A stretch of DNA of 64,000 nucleotides. It comes from Syncephalis plumigaleata (lineage: Eukaryota > Zoopagomycota > Zoopagomycetes > Zoopagales > Piptocephalidaceae). The notes below the pieces were generated by a model. It was not told the origin of the DNA, made no database searches, and was given only the letters and a program-made list of their open reading frames with translations. How positions within the stretch are numbered: position 1 is the first letter of the stretch; every line of letters starts with the position of its first letter. This document shows, in pieces, positions 35,021 to 46,587 of this stretch. The position numbers were made by a program, and so were the translations under genes. The stretch spans positions 2,108,001 to 2,172,000 of the forward strand of contig JAIXMF010000002.1 of the NCBI GenBank assembly GCA_025201365.1. The letters are read 5' to 3'.

Positions 35021-37700
35021 ATGAAGTTCTCTGCCATTACCGCTATTGCTGTCGCCGTTGTCGCTGTCGCCAGTCTGGTCGCCGTTGAAGCTGGTCCTGC
35101 CCTGGATCGTCGTAGTATGTCTGGCCATGACCCTATCAATTGATGTACTAATCATAGTCTATTGTTTCATTGTCCACCGATGATTACCGACAGCTTGTAA
35201 GTTCATGTATACTAAATAGTTGTTTCGCATGCTAATCACATTGCAATGTTTATTTTGCATATTTATATATATTAGTCATAACTGGTAAGCTATCCCATTG
35301 ACCATAACAAGCACTATGCTAATAGTAATATAAATCAAAATCATGTGTGATGTCATTTACAAGCACCCGTAAGTTACCATTTTGATTGTAATGCATGGTA
35401 TACTAACCACAATCTGTCACACAATCCATATACTTATTTACCATAGTGCGTAGGTTATCAATAGGATGGCAATAAATGACGTACTAATCACTCTATGGCA
35501 CATGATCCACGTATGTCCCCGTATAATAGAAAGTAAGTGACCATTTTGACTACAATGAATGAATCTACTAACCACAATATGTCATATGATTCACGTATGT
35601 TTTTGTATGATAGTTTGTAAGTCGTTATTATGACCGTAATGAATGGGGTACTAATCGCTCTATGACACATGATTAACATACGTTCTTGTACGATAGGGAG
35701 TAAGTTATCATTCCAATCGGAATCTATGGTGTACTAATCACAATGTGGCTCATGATCTATGTATGTTCTCGTGTATAGAGCGTAAGTTAACATTTTGACT
35801 GCAATGAATGAATGTACTAACTATGATATGGCACACGTTTCATCTGTGTCTCTGTATGATAGGATGTAAGTTATCATTCTGTTTGTAGTGAATGAGATAC
35901 TAATTGTAACGTGGCATATGTATTCCTTATATTCGTGTATACTAGGCCGTAAGTTATCATTCTAATTGTAATGTATGCGTACTAACTACAATATGCCACA
36001 TGATCCACGTATGCTTATATACAATAGCACGTAAGCTACCATTTTGATTGCAATGAATGAGGTATTAATTATAACATGACACACGCTTTATCTGTGTTTA
36101 CGTATAAACAGGGCGTAAGTTAACATTACAATCGTAATGAATGAGTACTAACTACAGTATGACACACGATCCACATACGTTCTTGTATGATAGAACGTAA
36201 GTTATATTCTAAGCCAATGTGTGATGTACTAATATATGGCGCTCAATCCATATGTATGTCCCGGTATGACAGTGTGTAAGTTATCATTCCATTTATAAAC
36301 TATGGTGTACTAATTATGCTGTGACACGTGATCCATGTATATCTGCCCATAACAGTGTGTAGGTTATCACTATGGTCGTAATGAATGGATGTACTAACTA
36401 TGATATCGCACATGCCCACCTATGCTCTCGAATGATAGAATGTAAGTAATCATATTGACAATAATACCTGGTGTGCTAATATCAATGTGGCTCATTATCC
36501 ATACCTGCTCTGTATGATAGCAGTAAGTTACTATTCTAACTACAATGAATAGGTACTAACTACAGTATGACGCATGATCCACGTATTTTTTGTATGATAG
36601 GGTGTAAGTTACCATTCTGGCTGTAATGGATGAGTACTAATTACAATATGGCACATGATTTCCTGTATGATAGCAAGTAAGTCATTGTTCTGATTGCAAT
36701 GAACAAATGTACTAATTGTACTATGGCACATGATTTCATCTATGTTTGTGTATGATAGCGTGTAAGTTACCATTCCAATCGGAATCTATGGTGTACTAAT
36801 CACAGTATGGGCAAATGATCCACATATGTTCCTGTTTAACAGCCTGTAAGTTATCATTCTGACTATAATGAATGAGGTATTAACTGTAACGTGGCACATG
36901 ATTCACTGTATGGTAGGCCGTAAGTTACCCTTCTGATTGTGATTTATAAAGCACTAATCACAGTATCGACACATGGTCAACATACGTTTTCGTATAACAG
37001 AATGTAAGTAATCATCTTGACTGCAATGAATGAGGGCACTAATGATAATATGACACATGATTTCCTGTATGATAGGGAGTAAGTCACATTCCAATAGAAA
37101 TGAATGAGTGCTAACCACAATATCGGCACACAATCCACGTATGTTTCTATATGATAGAAAGTAAGTTATCATTCTGGCTATAATGAATGAATACTAATGA
37201 TAGTGGCACATGATTTCCATACATTTATGGATAACAGTGCGTAAGTTACTATTCCGATGATAACGTATGCATGTATTGGTATTAATACGACACATGATCC
37301 ACATACGCTTGTGTATGATAGCGTGTAAGTAATTATTCTGGCCATAATGTAAAGATGTACTAATAATACGGCATATAATCTATGCGCTCATGTATAATAG
37401 ACTGTAAGTCATTATTCAGTCCTCCTCTACGATATGCTAATTACAATTTAATATAAATAGATTCGCAAATAGGAATAAGCGTAAGTAATAATCCACAATC
37501 ATCATACCCATACTAATCCATTATGACTACAGAACAAGACGAGGACATCACAAGTAGATAATATAGGTATTCAAGTCAAGAATGTATTGGTGCAAGACCC
37601 TTTATGTCCATGCCATTCAAGTCATTATTCCTTGGATCAAGAAATATATCTACAAGTCCATCATTCAATATCATTTATTGAATAAATATGTCGTATTGAC
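35021..37700 (+). CDS. Microexon gene A: signal peptide exon followed by 29 microexons, mostly one codon each
   Basis: Exon 1 (35021-35114) encodes a signal peptide (MKFSAITAIAVAVVAVAS..VEA) and LDRR, ending one base into a codon. Then come 29 microexons, each bounded by TAG/CAG and GTAAGT-type sites. Starts: 35194, 35276 (9 nt), 35364 (5 nt), 35447, 35530, 35614, 35697, 35779, 35863, 35946, 36028, 36112, 36194, 36273, 36356, 36439, 36521 (2 nt), 36601, 36674, 36759, 36843, 36917, 37001, 37076, 37158, 37238, 37322, 37401, 37473 (8 nt); the rest are 3 nt. The first three add 17 nt, restoring phase zero, after which each microexon is a codon: CKFGSDAHGNCCN, the 2-nt exon, then GQRPANGKCRT and a GAA-TAA stop. 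The product is a secreted, four-cysteine peptide of about 60 aa. If the 2-nt exon is real and spliced in, the tail instead ends ..QQDEDITSR from the last exon (37533 on). Confidence 0.8.
35115..37532 (+). repeat. Array 1: tandem homologous introns of about 80 nt
   Basis: Thirty successive introns of about 70-85 nt; microexon starts are spaced 72-88 nt apart. Most share one layout: GTAAGTTATCATT start, a TACTAAT/CTAAC branch site near position 35, then a conserved block resembling CACATGATCCACGTATG, then a TGTATGATAG end. The branch-to-AG distance is about 40-48 nt, against about 10-25 nt in ordinary introns of this window. Sequence is conserved through both splice sites, while the three bases between AG and GTAAG vary freely. 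The array looks like tandem duplication of an intron-plus-codon unit. Confidence 0.88.
37681..37686 (+). terminator. Poly(A) signal of microexon gene A
   Basis: AATAAA within TTTATTGAATAAATATG. The same 17-base context ends gene C (57889-57894) and the collapsed copy (51164-51169). Confidence 0.6.
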
Positions 37701-38309
37701 CACTAAGAAATTGATGACTCATGAAAAAAATTGCGAACAGCGTTAATTAGAAGGAGAAATGTACTGTATACGATATCTTATTGAGTTATGACAATTGATT
37801 TATTGATTTATTGTGGTTATTAATCGTTAATAATGGAATATAACCTTTTTACTTGTTGGTTAAATGAAGAGAGAGAATAGAAAATAATAGGATATTGATG
37901 ATGATGATAATGGCTAATTATATAATATAAGCCAAATAGTATTCTTTTTTTGAGGGGGAAGATTAGAATAATAAACAACAATTTCTAAGCTGATATCAAT
38001 GATTCTATATGATGAATAGAACCGAATAAGAAGATCAATGGAGTAGATAGATAAGATAAGATAAATAGATAGAGAGAGATACTACAACTACAACAATACG
38101 CTTGCACAAGTAGAACAGATGAGAATAAGGAAAAGGAAAGGAAAAGGAAAAGGAAAGGCGAGTATAAACTAGAAATACTATAAAGAAGAATATAATAATC
38201 AACAAGCAGTGCGCATATAGCTTAAATAATGAGTGAATCAGCGAAGAATGAGCAATAAACAAGAAGAAAGCTACTGCTGATATATACGTGTACGTGTATC
38301 CACTTCGTT
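37701..38309. other. Intergenic region
   Basis: About 600 bp of AT-rich and purine-rich sequence (AGGAAAAGGAAAGG repeats near 38128-38158) between microexon gene A and the convergent kinase gene. No gene is seen. Confidence 0.5.
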
Positions 38310-40767
38310 CTACCATACACAACTATCAATGGATACGGGTAGTTGACTAGAGTCGCCATTGGCACCGCCACCATGAACCGGACGACAAAGGAATCGATCG
38401 AGATCGAGATTACCCTGTGCATCGCGGAACATGTTCTTCAATTCGTTGACCTGCTCCACCGTAAGCATACTACCATCGGTGGTATTCTGCTTGGTGTAAG
38501 CGCGAACAACGGCGGCAATACGTGCATCCATCTCGGTGGCCGGTGTTAGTTGAGCGCGTAGCCATGGCATACGTACAAGTAGATCGCCGGGTGTGCAGCG
38601 TTTCTTTGGATCCAACACTAGCAAGGCCTCGATCACGGCACGTTCACGCTCGGTGAAGGTGGCAAGGAATTTCTGACGTCGATTAATGAAATAACGATAG
38701 CCCGCATCCTCATCGACGTCGGCCTTCTCCCAGTGGAAGCAACGACGTACTAGACACAAATAGATAACACCGAGTGACCAGCAATCAGCGGCGAATGGAT
38801 CGTAGCCATGTTCGTCGGCAACTGGTTCCTTGCGTTCGCGTGCCAACTCGTAAGCATTGGCTGCTTTCAACACTTCCGGCGCTACATACGGATCACTACC
38901 GTGGATTTGATGCGATTTAATCACTTGACCAATACGATCACGAGCCGATGCCGAACTACCCAGATCGATGAGACGAAGCGAGCCAGTCGAGTCGACACAG
39001 GCATTCTCGAGTTTCAAATCACGATGTGCTAGGCCGTGTCGGTGGAGATGTGCCACGACATAGACGAGTTGCGCGAATAGACGATCACGCTCGTCGACGG
39101 TCATGTTCTCGCTGCGTTCAATGACCGCGAACAAGTCATCCGGATAGTATTCGGTAACGAGAACAGGTACATCGGCGGCACGATAACCCGATTTACTTGC
39201 CTCGACCATCGACATCTCCGCGTGGTTTAATTCCGTGGAGGGAAGCGACAGGGCGTGCGATCGTGTCGACTTACTCATACGATAACGCCGAGTGTTTGCA
39301 TTAGATGAGGATGTGCCGGCAGTGTTTGAGCTAGTGTCAACTCGCGTCGTACTTGCTCCGTATCGCGTCGGAAGAACTTGACCGCCACTTGTTGATTATC
39401 CGATTTACGATATATAGTCGAACTGATCCACCCGTGCCACTACCGAGTACAACACCCGCTGGTTTGTAGTAGCTCTCGAGGAGTCATAACGATTGCCATT
39501 ATGCCGTTACCATGTCCGGATGACTTACGTGGACGGAACACCTTACGGAGGAGAGCGTTCACGGCAGTGCCCATCGGACGATGTAACTTGTTACGATTAC
39601 GACGTTGACGACGTGCCTCCTCTGCCGCATGACTCAGTGCGTATTCACCGGTGGGTACCGCGTGCATTGGTTCGAAGATGGAGTACACGCTACTATCGGC
39701 GGTAATTGTGAAATCAGTAACTGAATTGTTGGCTGTATTAACATTACTGTCGAGGGCAGCTTCCAAGGCAGCATTGATACGAGGACTTGATGGCACATTG
39801 ACAGGTGTGTTCTCGCCGAGTTACTATTCGCCTCCTCGTCCGGGTTACGTGTGGGTGCCTCAGGACACGAGGCCAATCGACGTGGTTGTGTGGTTGGCAC
39901 GTCATCTGTCGCGTCTTCTGCCTCGGTGTCTTCACCACCGCCTTCATTCGTAGACAATGCTGCGTCATCAGAATTATCGCGACATACGGTATTGCTACCG
40001 ATAGCCAACCGGCACTTTGACTACGTTTACTGGGAGATGTAATGGCATTGGGAGTATCCGATGTCGATGAGGCATCCTCTTCATTAGCCATCACCGCCGT
40101 TACCTCTCGCAATGATGAGGCGTGATGATACTTTGACGATGAAGCAGAGGATGAAGCGACGAGAATCCTTGATGTGTAGGCGATGGTGTCAAGGCGGGTG
40201 TATTCGCCTGCGATGCATCGATACTCCAACGAGAATGTCCATCATGATGGTTGTACCATGTGTCATTGGAAGAGGGCGCCTGTAGATAATGATTATTATG
40301 ATGATGTAGAGTAGCCACACTATCTGTAGATGGACGAATGATTGATGACGATGCTGATGTTGTTGTCGTATCAATAATAGTCCTCGTAGTAGTCGTAGTG
40401 TTGTGGTAGTCATTTCTGGTTTAACAAGTCCTTTTTTCTTATTACCTGCTAAACGGGAAAACAACCTGCTCAATTGAGGATCATTGACTTGTTGTTTATC
40501 CAAATTGGATGTAGCCAATGGCGCATGAGATGATACGGGTGACGGCTCTACTTCCTCGGCAAATGCCACATTTGCCTTTGTACGACGTCGCTTTTGCATT
40601 TTGGCTAGCGATGCAACGGGTTTCGGTAATCTCATGTCGTTGTTCGATGAAGATGAGCACGAGGTGGATGAAGCGGTAGAGGCCGCACTGTCATGTACCA
40701 TGCTGGATGGATCATGTGCTGATGCCGTTGTTGTTGTTGTTGTTGCGGTGTCGTAGCAAGGTGCCAT
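38310..40767 (-). CDS. HAL5/NPR1-like serine/threonine protein kinase; N-terminal half with frame breaks
   Basis: The open part (39278-38310) holds kinase subdomains V-XI: VLVTEYYPDDLFAVIE, the catalytic loop LAHRDLKLEN, LRLIDLGSS, the activation segment HGSDPYVAPEVL and DCWSLGVIYLCLV. The GSDPYVAPEV motif is typical of the fungal HAL/NPR kinase family, which regulates transporters. The metal-binding motif reads DLG instead of DFG. The N-lobe lies upstream in other frames: LGSGTGGSVRLY (glycine loop), QVAVKFF (catalytic lysine) and LTLAQTLPAHPHLMQTLGV. Further upstream is a long Ser/Thr-rich region starting MAPCYDTAT at 40767 with a basic KMQKRRRTKANVAFAEE. At least six one-base frame changes separate these parts between 39280 and 40400. 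They are mostly single-base shortfalls, compatible with assembly errors or a decaying gene. Confidence 0.7.
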
Positions 40768-43730
40768 GTGCCATCCTATTTGTATCTCCACGGTGCTGTT
40801 CTTGGCGGCGAGAACGACCGCCCAATATTGATTTAAGGGATACCATACCTGGTTATTGTATGACAGAATGACAGAATGAACAAAGAATAATAAAGCACTA
40901 CCACTTGTCTATGAGGCGAGCTATAAAGTAGTGTGCACAGATGAGGACAACAACCACCAAGAAGACCAGAAGAGCTGGTACGTCAAAATAAAGAGTTGCA
41001 GTTAAAGAATGAAGGAAAAGGAAGAATTAAAAGTGACTAATTGTTCCGTTGTTAGTTCAAGAGGAACAATTTTATGATAAAAAAGAAGAAAGAAAGGAAA
41101 GGAGAGGAGAGGAAAAGACACCAACAATGAATGTGGATAACGATGAAACATAAACTTGTTCCAAAAAGACAGTAACCTTGCGTATATGCTACTTGCTGCT
41201 ATTATAGCTGTACTATTGTCGTTGAATAATAACCAGCACAAGACTGTATCGATATTAGGAATAATGAATTGATACAGAAATACGATGCAAAAAGGAGGTT
41301 AGAGAAATGAGCAAGTGTACAAGTAAGTATGTGCAAATACGTGGGTAGGTTACTGTTATATATATATATATGTACTATCAGCAACAGTAAATGATGATGA
41401 CAGTAGTGATGAGATGATGATATGTGTGCGTGCGATGATGAATGATGATGATGATTTAAATACGAGACGGATAGATGCGATCCGTACAAGTATAGAAACA
41501 AAGTGGGAATGCAGGAGTGAATGAGAGTGATATAGAACGATAAAGAAGTGGTTACCGCTTTGCTGAGTAAGCTAGAAAAAATTATCAAAAAAATCGCGCG
41601 TCTTTAACGGGGGGTGATTGTCCCCGTCGAGCTATATATAAATTTATTGTCGAGGCTACACCGATACATGCCTAATTGGTCACGGTACTTGTTTTGACCG
41701 ATGGATGATAAGCCGCAGCTACTATTTCCGAAAGATGACTCGCCGGATCTCCGTACATGTGTGTGTGTGTGTGTACATGCGTATGTGTATTGCCTTAGTA
41801 GATATATCAAGGCAGGAGAGAAGTGACAAAGTATGAATAACACATGAATCAACAACGCGGTATGAAGGATACTAAACAACAAAGCAGATGTCTTTCTTTT
41901 CTTTATTCATTCATTCCTAGTTACTCATCTCTAGTATTAATGATTCATTCATATAGAATGGGAGTATAATAAAGATGATGATTTCATTCTATTCGAAATA
42001 GTGTAATGGTAGATGATGATGATGGATGCAAGGTGGATAAACCTGAATGTGAGTAAGTGAGTGAGTGAGTGTATCGGCAAAATAAGACATTCGGTTATTC
42101 GGTGTTTCTAAGTTTCCACCTATTTCGTTCCTCCATTCCTCCCCCTTTCTACACTCACACGCCTATGTACATTGGATAGGATGAATAATCATCCCTTCTA
42201 TCTAACTAATAAATTAACTAGCTAGTTATCTATCTAACAAATGGCGTGATAAGAAACAAAGTGATGCCATTAAAGCTAGTAATCGATATCTTGTTACATC
42301 CGACACTAATTCCGTTACAGTACTAGTACCGAAATATACCTGACTCATCTCATTTCTACGTGACTACACTGTGTGTATCATAGCGAGTTACTTTTACTGT
42401 GTGAGTGCTAACAATTATACTAAATCATCCATTAGAGAATGGATGAGTGTTCATTTCTATTTCTTGGCATCGCACACACATATATATATACATGCACACA
42501 CTACTTGCATTGTTACACTATGACAAACTGTAGGATGTGGCCATTGTAGACTGATTGTTCACAATGCACAGGATAAATGATGTGATGTCGTGGCATCATT
42601 GAACTGATTTCTTTGTTGTATGTAGACGTGTGCATGTATATGTATGTGTGCATGTCTAGGTGTTGTTGTTGTTGTTATTGTACATTCAATCGATTGCTAA
42701 TGTAGAGGACATTGCTAGGCATTAAAGGGAAACCAGTATCTACATCTACGCACTAGTGAACATGAATGATGATGAGTCATGTGGTAGTAATAAATCAAAT
42801 GGGGCAAGCTAGCTGATGCAAGTAGCAATTTACCGAAATATGCATGTGTCTATTTGTACATGTGCGGTGTGTGCGAGTGGTGATATCAAAATAGCCTTGA
42901 CATGACAATTAGTCATGGTAACACTAGTTCAACGTACTAGTAGTTGTAGTATTCTACTGAACGTATATACCTGTGAGTATACGCAATGAATGGCATAGAA
43001 CATTGAATTGACAGCTAAAGGATAGTGTATACTCGCACGTCACACAAATACATTAGCAACCCATTGTCATCATCATCATCACATTAATGAGATGATGATG
43101 ATACTGTTTGACTAAGGCTGCGCGCCATGTTTCTATAGAATGTATTCAATGGTGTAGATGCCATGCAAAAAGGATTGACGCTCAGCCTCCTTGAACCTTT
43201 TTGACTCCTACTACTACTCCTACTTTTATTTCTACTACGATGACTATCACCGTTTATTCCTTTTATTGACATGGACCAATTTAGTTCTCCGTAATAAGAT
43301 CGGCTATTCTAATCAAGCTATCTATCTATCCACCCATGATGATCCATCCTAATTGATCTGACCATTCTAATAGAACAAGGATAGTGACGAATACGTGACT
43401 AGCTAACACAGTTATACACACGATCATCTAACAAATATATATATATACTTTCTAATATTCCCTGAGAAATATCACTATTTATTCTACTTCAATAAAGAGG
43501 AAGAGAAAGGAAAGAGATAGCGTAGCTGTAAATGGAATGGCATTCAATGATCATTCAAGAAATACCACGTGATTATTCTATGCAATATGTGTATGATCTT
43601 TTCCTTTCTTTCTTTCTTTTACTGTTCTTGACGTATTTACTTGTTAACGTCATAAATTACTACTACTACCACAATATACAGTATTGTTAGTATTGTTAGT
43701 GTCAATAAACCATTGCTGTTATTCTCACTC
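40768..43730. other. Long intergenic region
   Basis: Nearly 3 kb without a supported gene. It contains purine-rich tracts (41070-41110), ATGATG runs (41395-41455), an ACGGGG/CCCCGT hairpin (41607-41627), a short (TG)n run (41758-41773), GAGTGAGT repeats (42050-42070) and TATA/ATAT runs (42480-42490, 43436-43445). A 62-codon minus-strand ORF at 43084-43272 is described separately. Confidence 0.5.
43084..43272 (-). CDS. Possible small basic Ser/Arg-rich protein
   Basis: A 62-codon frame opens with ATG at 43272 and is rich in Ser, Arg and Lys (RNKSRSSSRSQKGSRRLS), ending SQTVSSSSH. The composition resembles an SR-type or mitochondrial-targeting peptide, but there is no recognised domain and no splice support. 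The codon composition could also be chance in a repeat-rich spacer. Confidence 0.25.
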   Translation of the reverse strand: MSIKGINGDSHRSRNKSRSSSRSQKGSRRLSVNPFCMASTPLNTFYRNMARSLSQTVSSSSH

Positions 43731-44531
43731 ATGGATATCCATTCTAAAACGCGTAATAAACCTGTAGAGGAACCAAGTGAAGAGCAAAGACGACAGGTAA
43801 TTGACTACAATAAATTGCTTATTCATAAACTGAACTATGTATGTGTATACGTATAGCAATTGAAAGCGGCCATATGGTATACAGTTGGCAAAATATGTCA
43901 CTCTCATGGTAATAGATTCATTAACGCGTATTCATCAATGTACTAATTCATTGATTGATTGATCAATCTAGAGAGTAAGATACAATTAACGATTACACCT
44001 CAATTCATTGCAGCATTATCAGAAATAGTCTACTATCATATGGGTAATTACTTATTAATGAATGAATGAATGAACATACACTAATGTATTACTATAATCA
44101 TCAATTAGTACGACTAGGCAAAGATCTCGAAATGTTCGCTCAACATGCTGGTCGTAATATGATCAAAGTGGACGATGTCAAGGCAAGTAATCGTTGTACT
44201 AAATGATGTTCATTCTATTCATACTCGATTGATAATGACTACTAGTTATGTGCGAGGCGTAATCCGGAAATGGTATTTACAATGATGTTCAATGAAGTAT
44301 AACACTTCTAATAGAATGACTATGCTCTCTTTACATCTAGGCTCATTTCATTCAACAAATGATTGATGAACAAAAGGGACCAAATGATAATAACAATACT
44401 GAACATCGTCCGCGTGGTCGTAAACGAAAGGTAATTCAAACAACAACATGTCATTCATACATTTAGATGTGATTTATTATTACTATTGTTATTAGACGGA
44501 AACAGAAGCTGCTGTCATGGATGATGTTTAA
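43731..44531 (+). CDS. MHF1: CENP-S / MHF1 histone-fold protein
   Basis: Seven small exons (43731-43796, 43857-43908, 43972-44043, 44109-44182, 44246-44272, 44341-44430, 44496-44531) give 138 aa. The histone fold reads LKAAIWYTVGKICHSH, LTITPQFIAALSEIVYYHM, LGKDLEMFAQHAGRNMIKVD and DVKLCARRNPEM, matching CENP-S. A basic RPRGRKRK and a short acidic tail follow. CENP-S pairs with CENP-X in kinetochores and in the FANCM-MHF DNA-repair complex. The intron after 44182 has a GC donor (GCAAGT). The exon at 44246 is only 27 nt. The gene ends 18 bp from the convergent pseudouridine synthase gene, so the 3' ends must overlap. Confidence 0.9.
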
Positions 44532-44549
44532 TCGAGAAATAACCGTTCA

Positions 44550-46587
44550 TTATGTCATTAATTTATGCTTGCAATGTATCTGATACTGTTTTGGTGGCGC
44601 TTTCTCATCAAGCTTCTTCAACATTGACTCCATCGGTTGTAGATAAAGTGGTAATGGTGCAGTAATAACCGTAGGAGTAGGTGGTACATTAGCATTTGGA
44701 TCTAGCCAGCCCGCCTATACGTAGGATAAATACATCGTATTATTGTTATTATTACAATAAACAGGATACGCTATTCTTTTCTTTCTTCTGTACTTACCGG
44801 TAGTGTAATCTTGTGTAAATGTAGATAATGTCCCATCTTGGGGACAATACCCTTCCTACTTACTTTCTATTATGATAAATACAATGATTATGTAAGATAA
44901 ATGGTTATTTGGTTTGTATGGTAATCACTCCTTACCATTGGTCCTAGTATGACGTAGCCATATTTACGATCACCCGTAATTGGTGCTAATGATTACATAG
45001 AATAAATTCATCAGGAGTAAGCTAGTCTGTTGATTATTACAACTAGTTCTACTATTTACCGCGTAATACATGAGCACAATGTGCGCGTACTGATGTTTTC
45101 TACCCGTCTCGGCCATAAACGTATAAATGTAGCAGGTCTCTAATGGAACAAGAAATAAATAAATGACTGATCGAGTAAATGCTATCATCTTACTTGTACT
45201 TACACAGTGCACATCTTCTCGTCGATCAACTACTTGATACTTGGTAATTGCACGCCATTGCTCTTCATCATCGGCTAATAAGGGTATTCGATGATTCGTT
45301 AATATTATAGGTATATCTCATATAATTATATGATGATTAATGCTTACGTTCTGCTAGTTGTACTGATTCTAGAGGTGGTGTGCCTTTTATGCATAATGGT
45401 GCATCAATAATACCCTCATCCTGTTTAGGCCAGCCTGCCACTTGAGCTACATACTACATCGATAATAATGTTAGTCAAGTTTGCTACATTTACTGTTCAT
45501 TCCCTCCTGTTCGCTTACCTCTTTGACGAGTTTATGTTCACGGAATAGCTCGCTTAGCTGAATGGCCGCTACTCTCGTTCGTGCCAGCAATAATACACCG
45601 GTTGTAAGCTGTATTCACATTAGTAACATGATTAACATGTATACGCTGCATCATTCTTACCTTGTCTAAACGATGTACTACTCGTGGTAGATCGGGTTTA
45701 TCGAATTTTAATTCTACATCATCATTGTATAGGAATAGGATTATCAGTAATCATTCTATTAGCACGTACTTCATCTTACCTTCCAAGTAATCGGGCAATA
45801 TATGAGATTCAGAGCCTTCACCACCTATTATGTCATTGATTAATACAAATGAAATCAGATTGCTTACATACAATTGCACTAGTATCATTACCTTGCACGA
45901 CAAGGTTCCAGGGTTTATTAATGACCAGTAGATGATCATCCTTGTGTAATATCTCTAGATTGAGCTTTTTAAGATTACTTTTTCTAGGTGCTTCCATCGA
46001 CTAAGTAGGCGCAAAGATTAGTTCCGCATATTGATCTAGTATCTAACTAGCAATACTGCTTACATATTCAAGATCTTCGTATTTAATCTTGGTACGTGAC
46101 TCTTTAATCTCTCGGGCCGTTTTCTTCAAACCATACACTGCAACCTTATCGCCTGGAAGTACTTTAAGTCGTGCATGCGTCTCGTCTTTAGATAATATGA
46201 CACCATCTCTGACAGCTTGTACCTATTGCATCGTGCGTGAGCATAGCTATCACTCCTCCACCGCGTCATATATAGTTTGCTTACTTTACGCGTAACAATT
46301 AAGTGTTGAACCTTAGATTGAGGAAAGCCCGTTTGCTCGCGAAGTAATCTGTCTAAGCGCATACTTCCATCGTCGACAGTTTGCGAGAATACCGTGACAT
46401 CGGGATCACTCCAGTCGATTCGTCTCCAGTTGAATCGTGCACTACCTCTATGCTTATGCGCTACTAGCATAGTGTAAACAGGTGCAGAACAACGAGCATT
46501 GTTCAAATTCAATGGTGTAGGCAGTCTTATACTGCAAGCAGCACGTTGCAAGTGCAAACCACGCATGCGCATGCACAAACTTTCCAT
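44550..46587 (-). CDS. RluA-family pseudouridine synthase, probably mitochondrial
   Basis: Twelve exons: 46587-46285, 46222-46064, 46000-45892, 45824-45780, 45713-45661, 45608-45519, 45453-45348, 45274-45204, 45137-45060, 44986-44936, 44866-44798, 44714-44550; about 430 aa. The Arg-rich, acid-poor N-terminus suits mitochondrial import. An S4-like RNA-binding segment (MRLDRLLREQTGFPQSKVQ) precedes the catalytic domain: LLVINKPWNLVVQG, then VVHRLDKLTTGVLLLAR with the catalytic aspartate, then AETGRKHQYAHIVL and PITGDRKYG. It resembles RPUSD4-type enzymes that modify mitochondrial rRNA. The exon at 44986-44936 is out of phase at both ends as I place it, so its boundaries or a base there need correction. 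The other phases agree. Confidence 0.82.

Noticed and set aside
35115-37532. Array read as a simple satellite or CRISPR-like repeat (about 82-bp period with short variable gaps)
   Set aside because: Variation is concentrated in the three bases between AG and GTAAGT, splice and branch motifs are kept in every unit, a signal-peptide exon precedes in the right phase, and the slots lack stops. A satellite or CRISPR would not show this, and CRISPR spacers are not 3 nt.
36521-37560. Reading gene A through the 2-nt exon to a longer tail ending DEDITSR as the main model
   Set aside because: It is open, but it ignores the shared GAA-stop in the last microexon of both arrays, and in gene C the equivalent out-of-phase reading hits a stop within four exons of the 2-nt exon at 53099. 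Kept only as an alternative.
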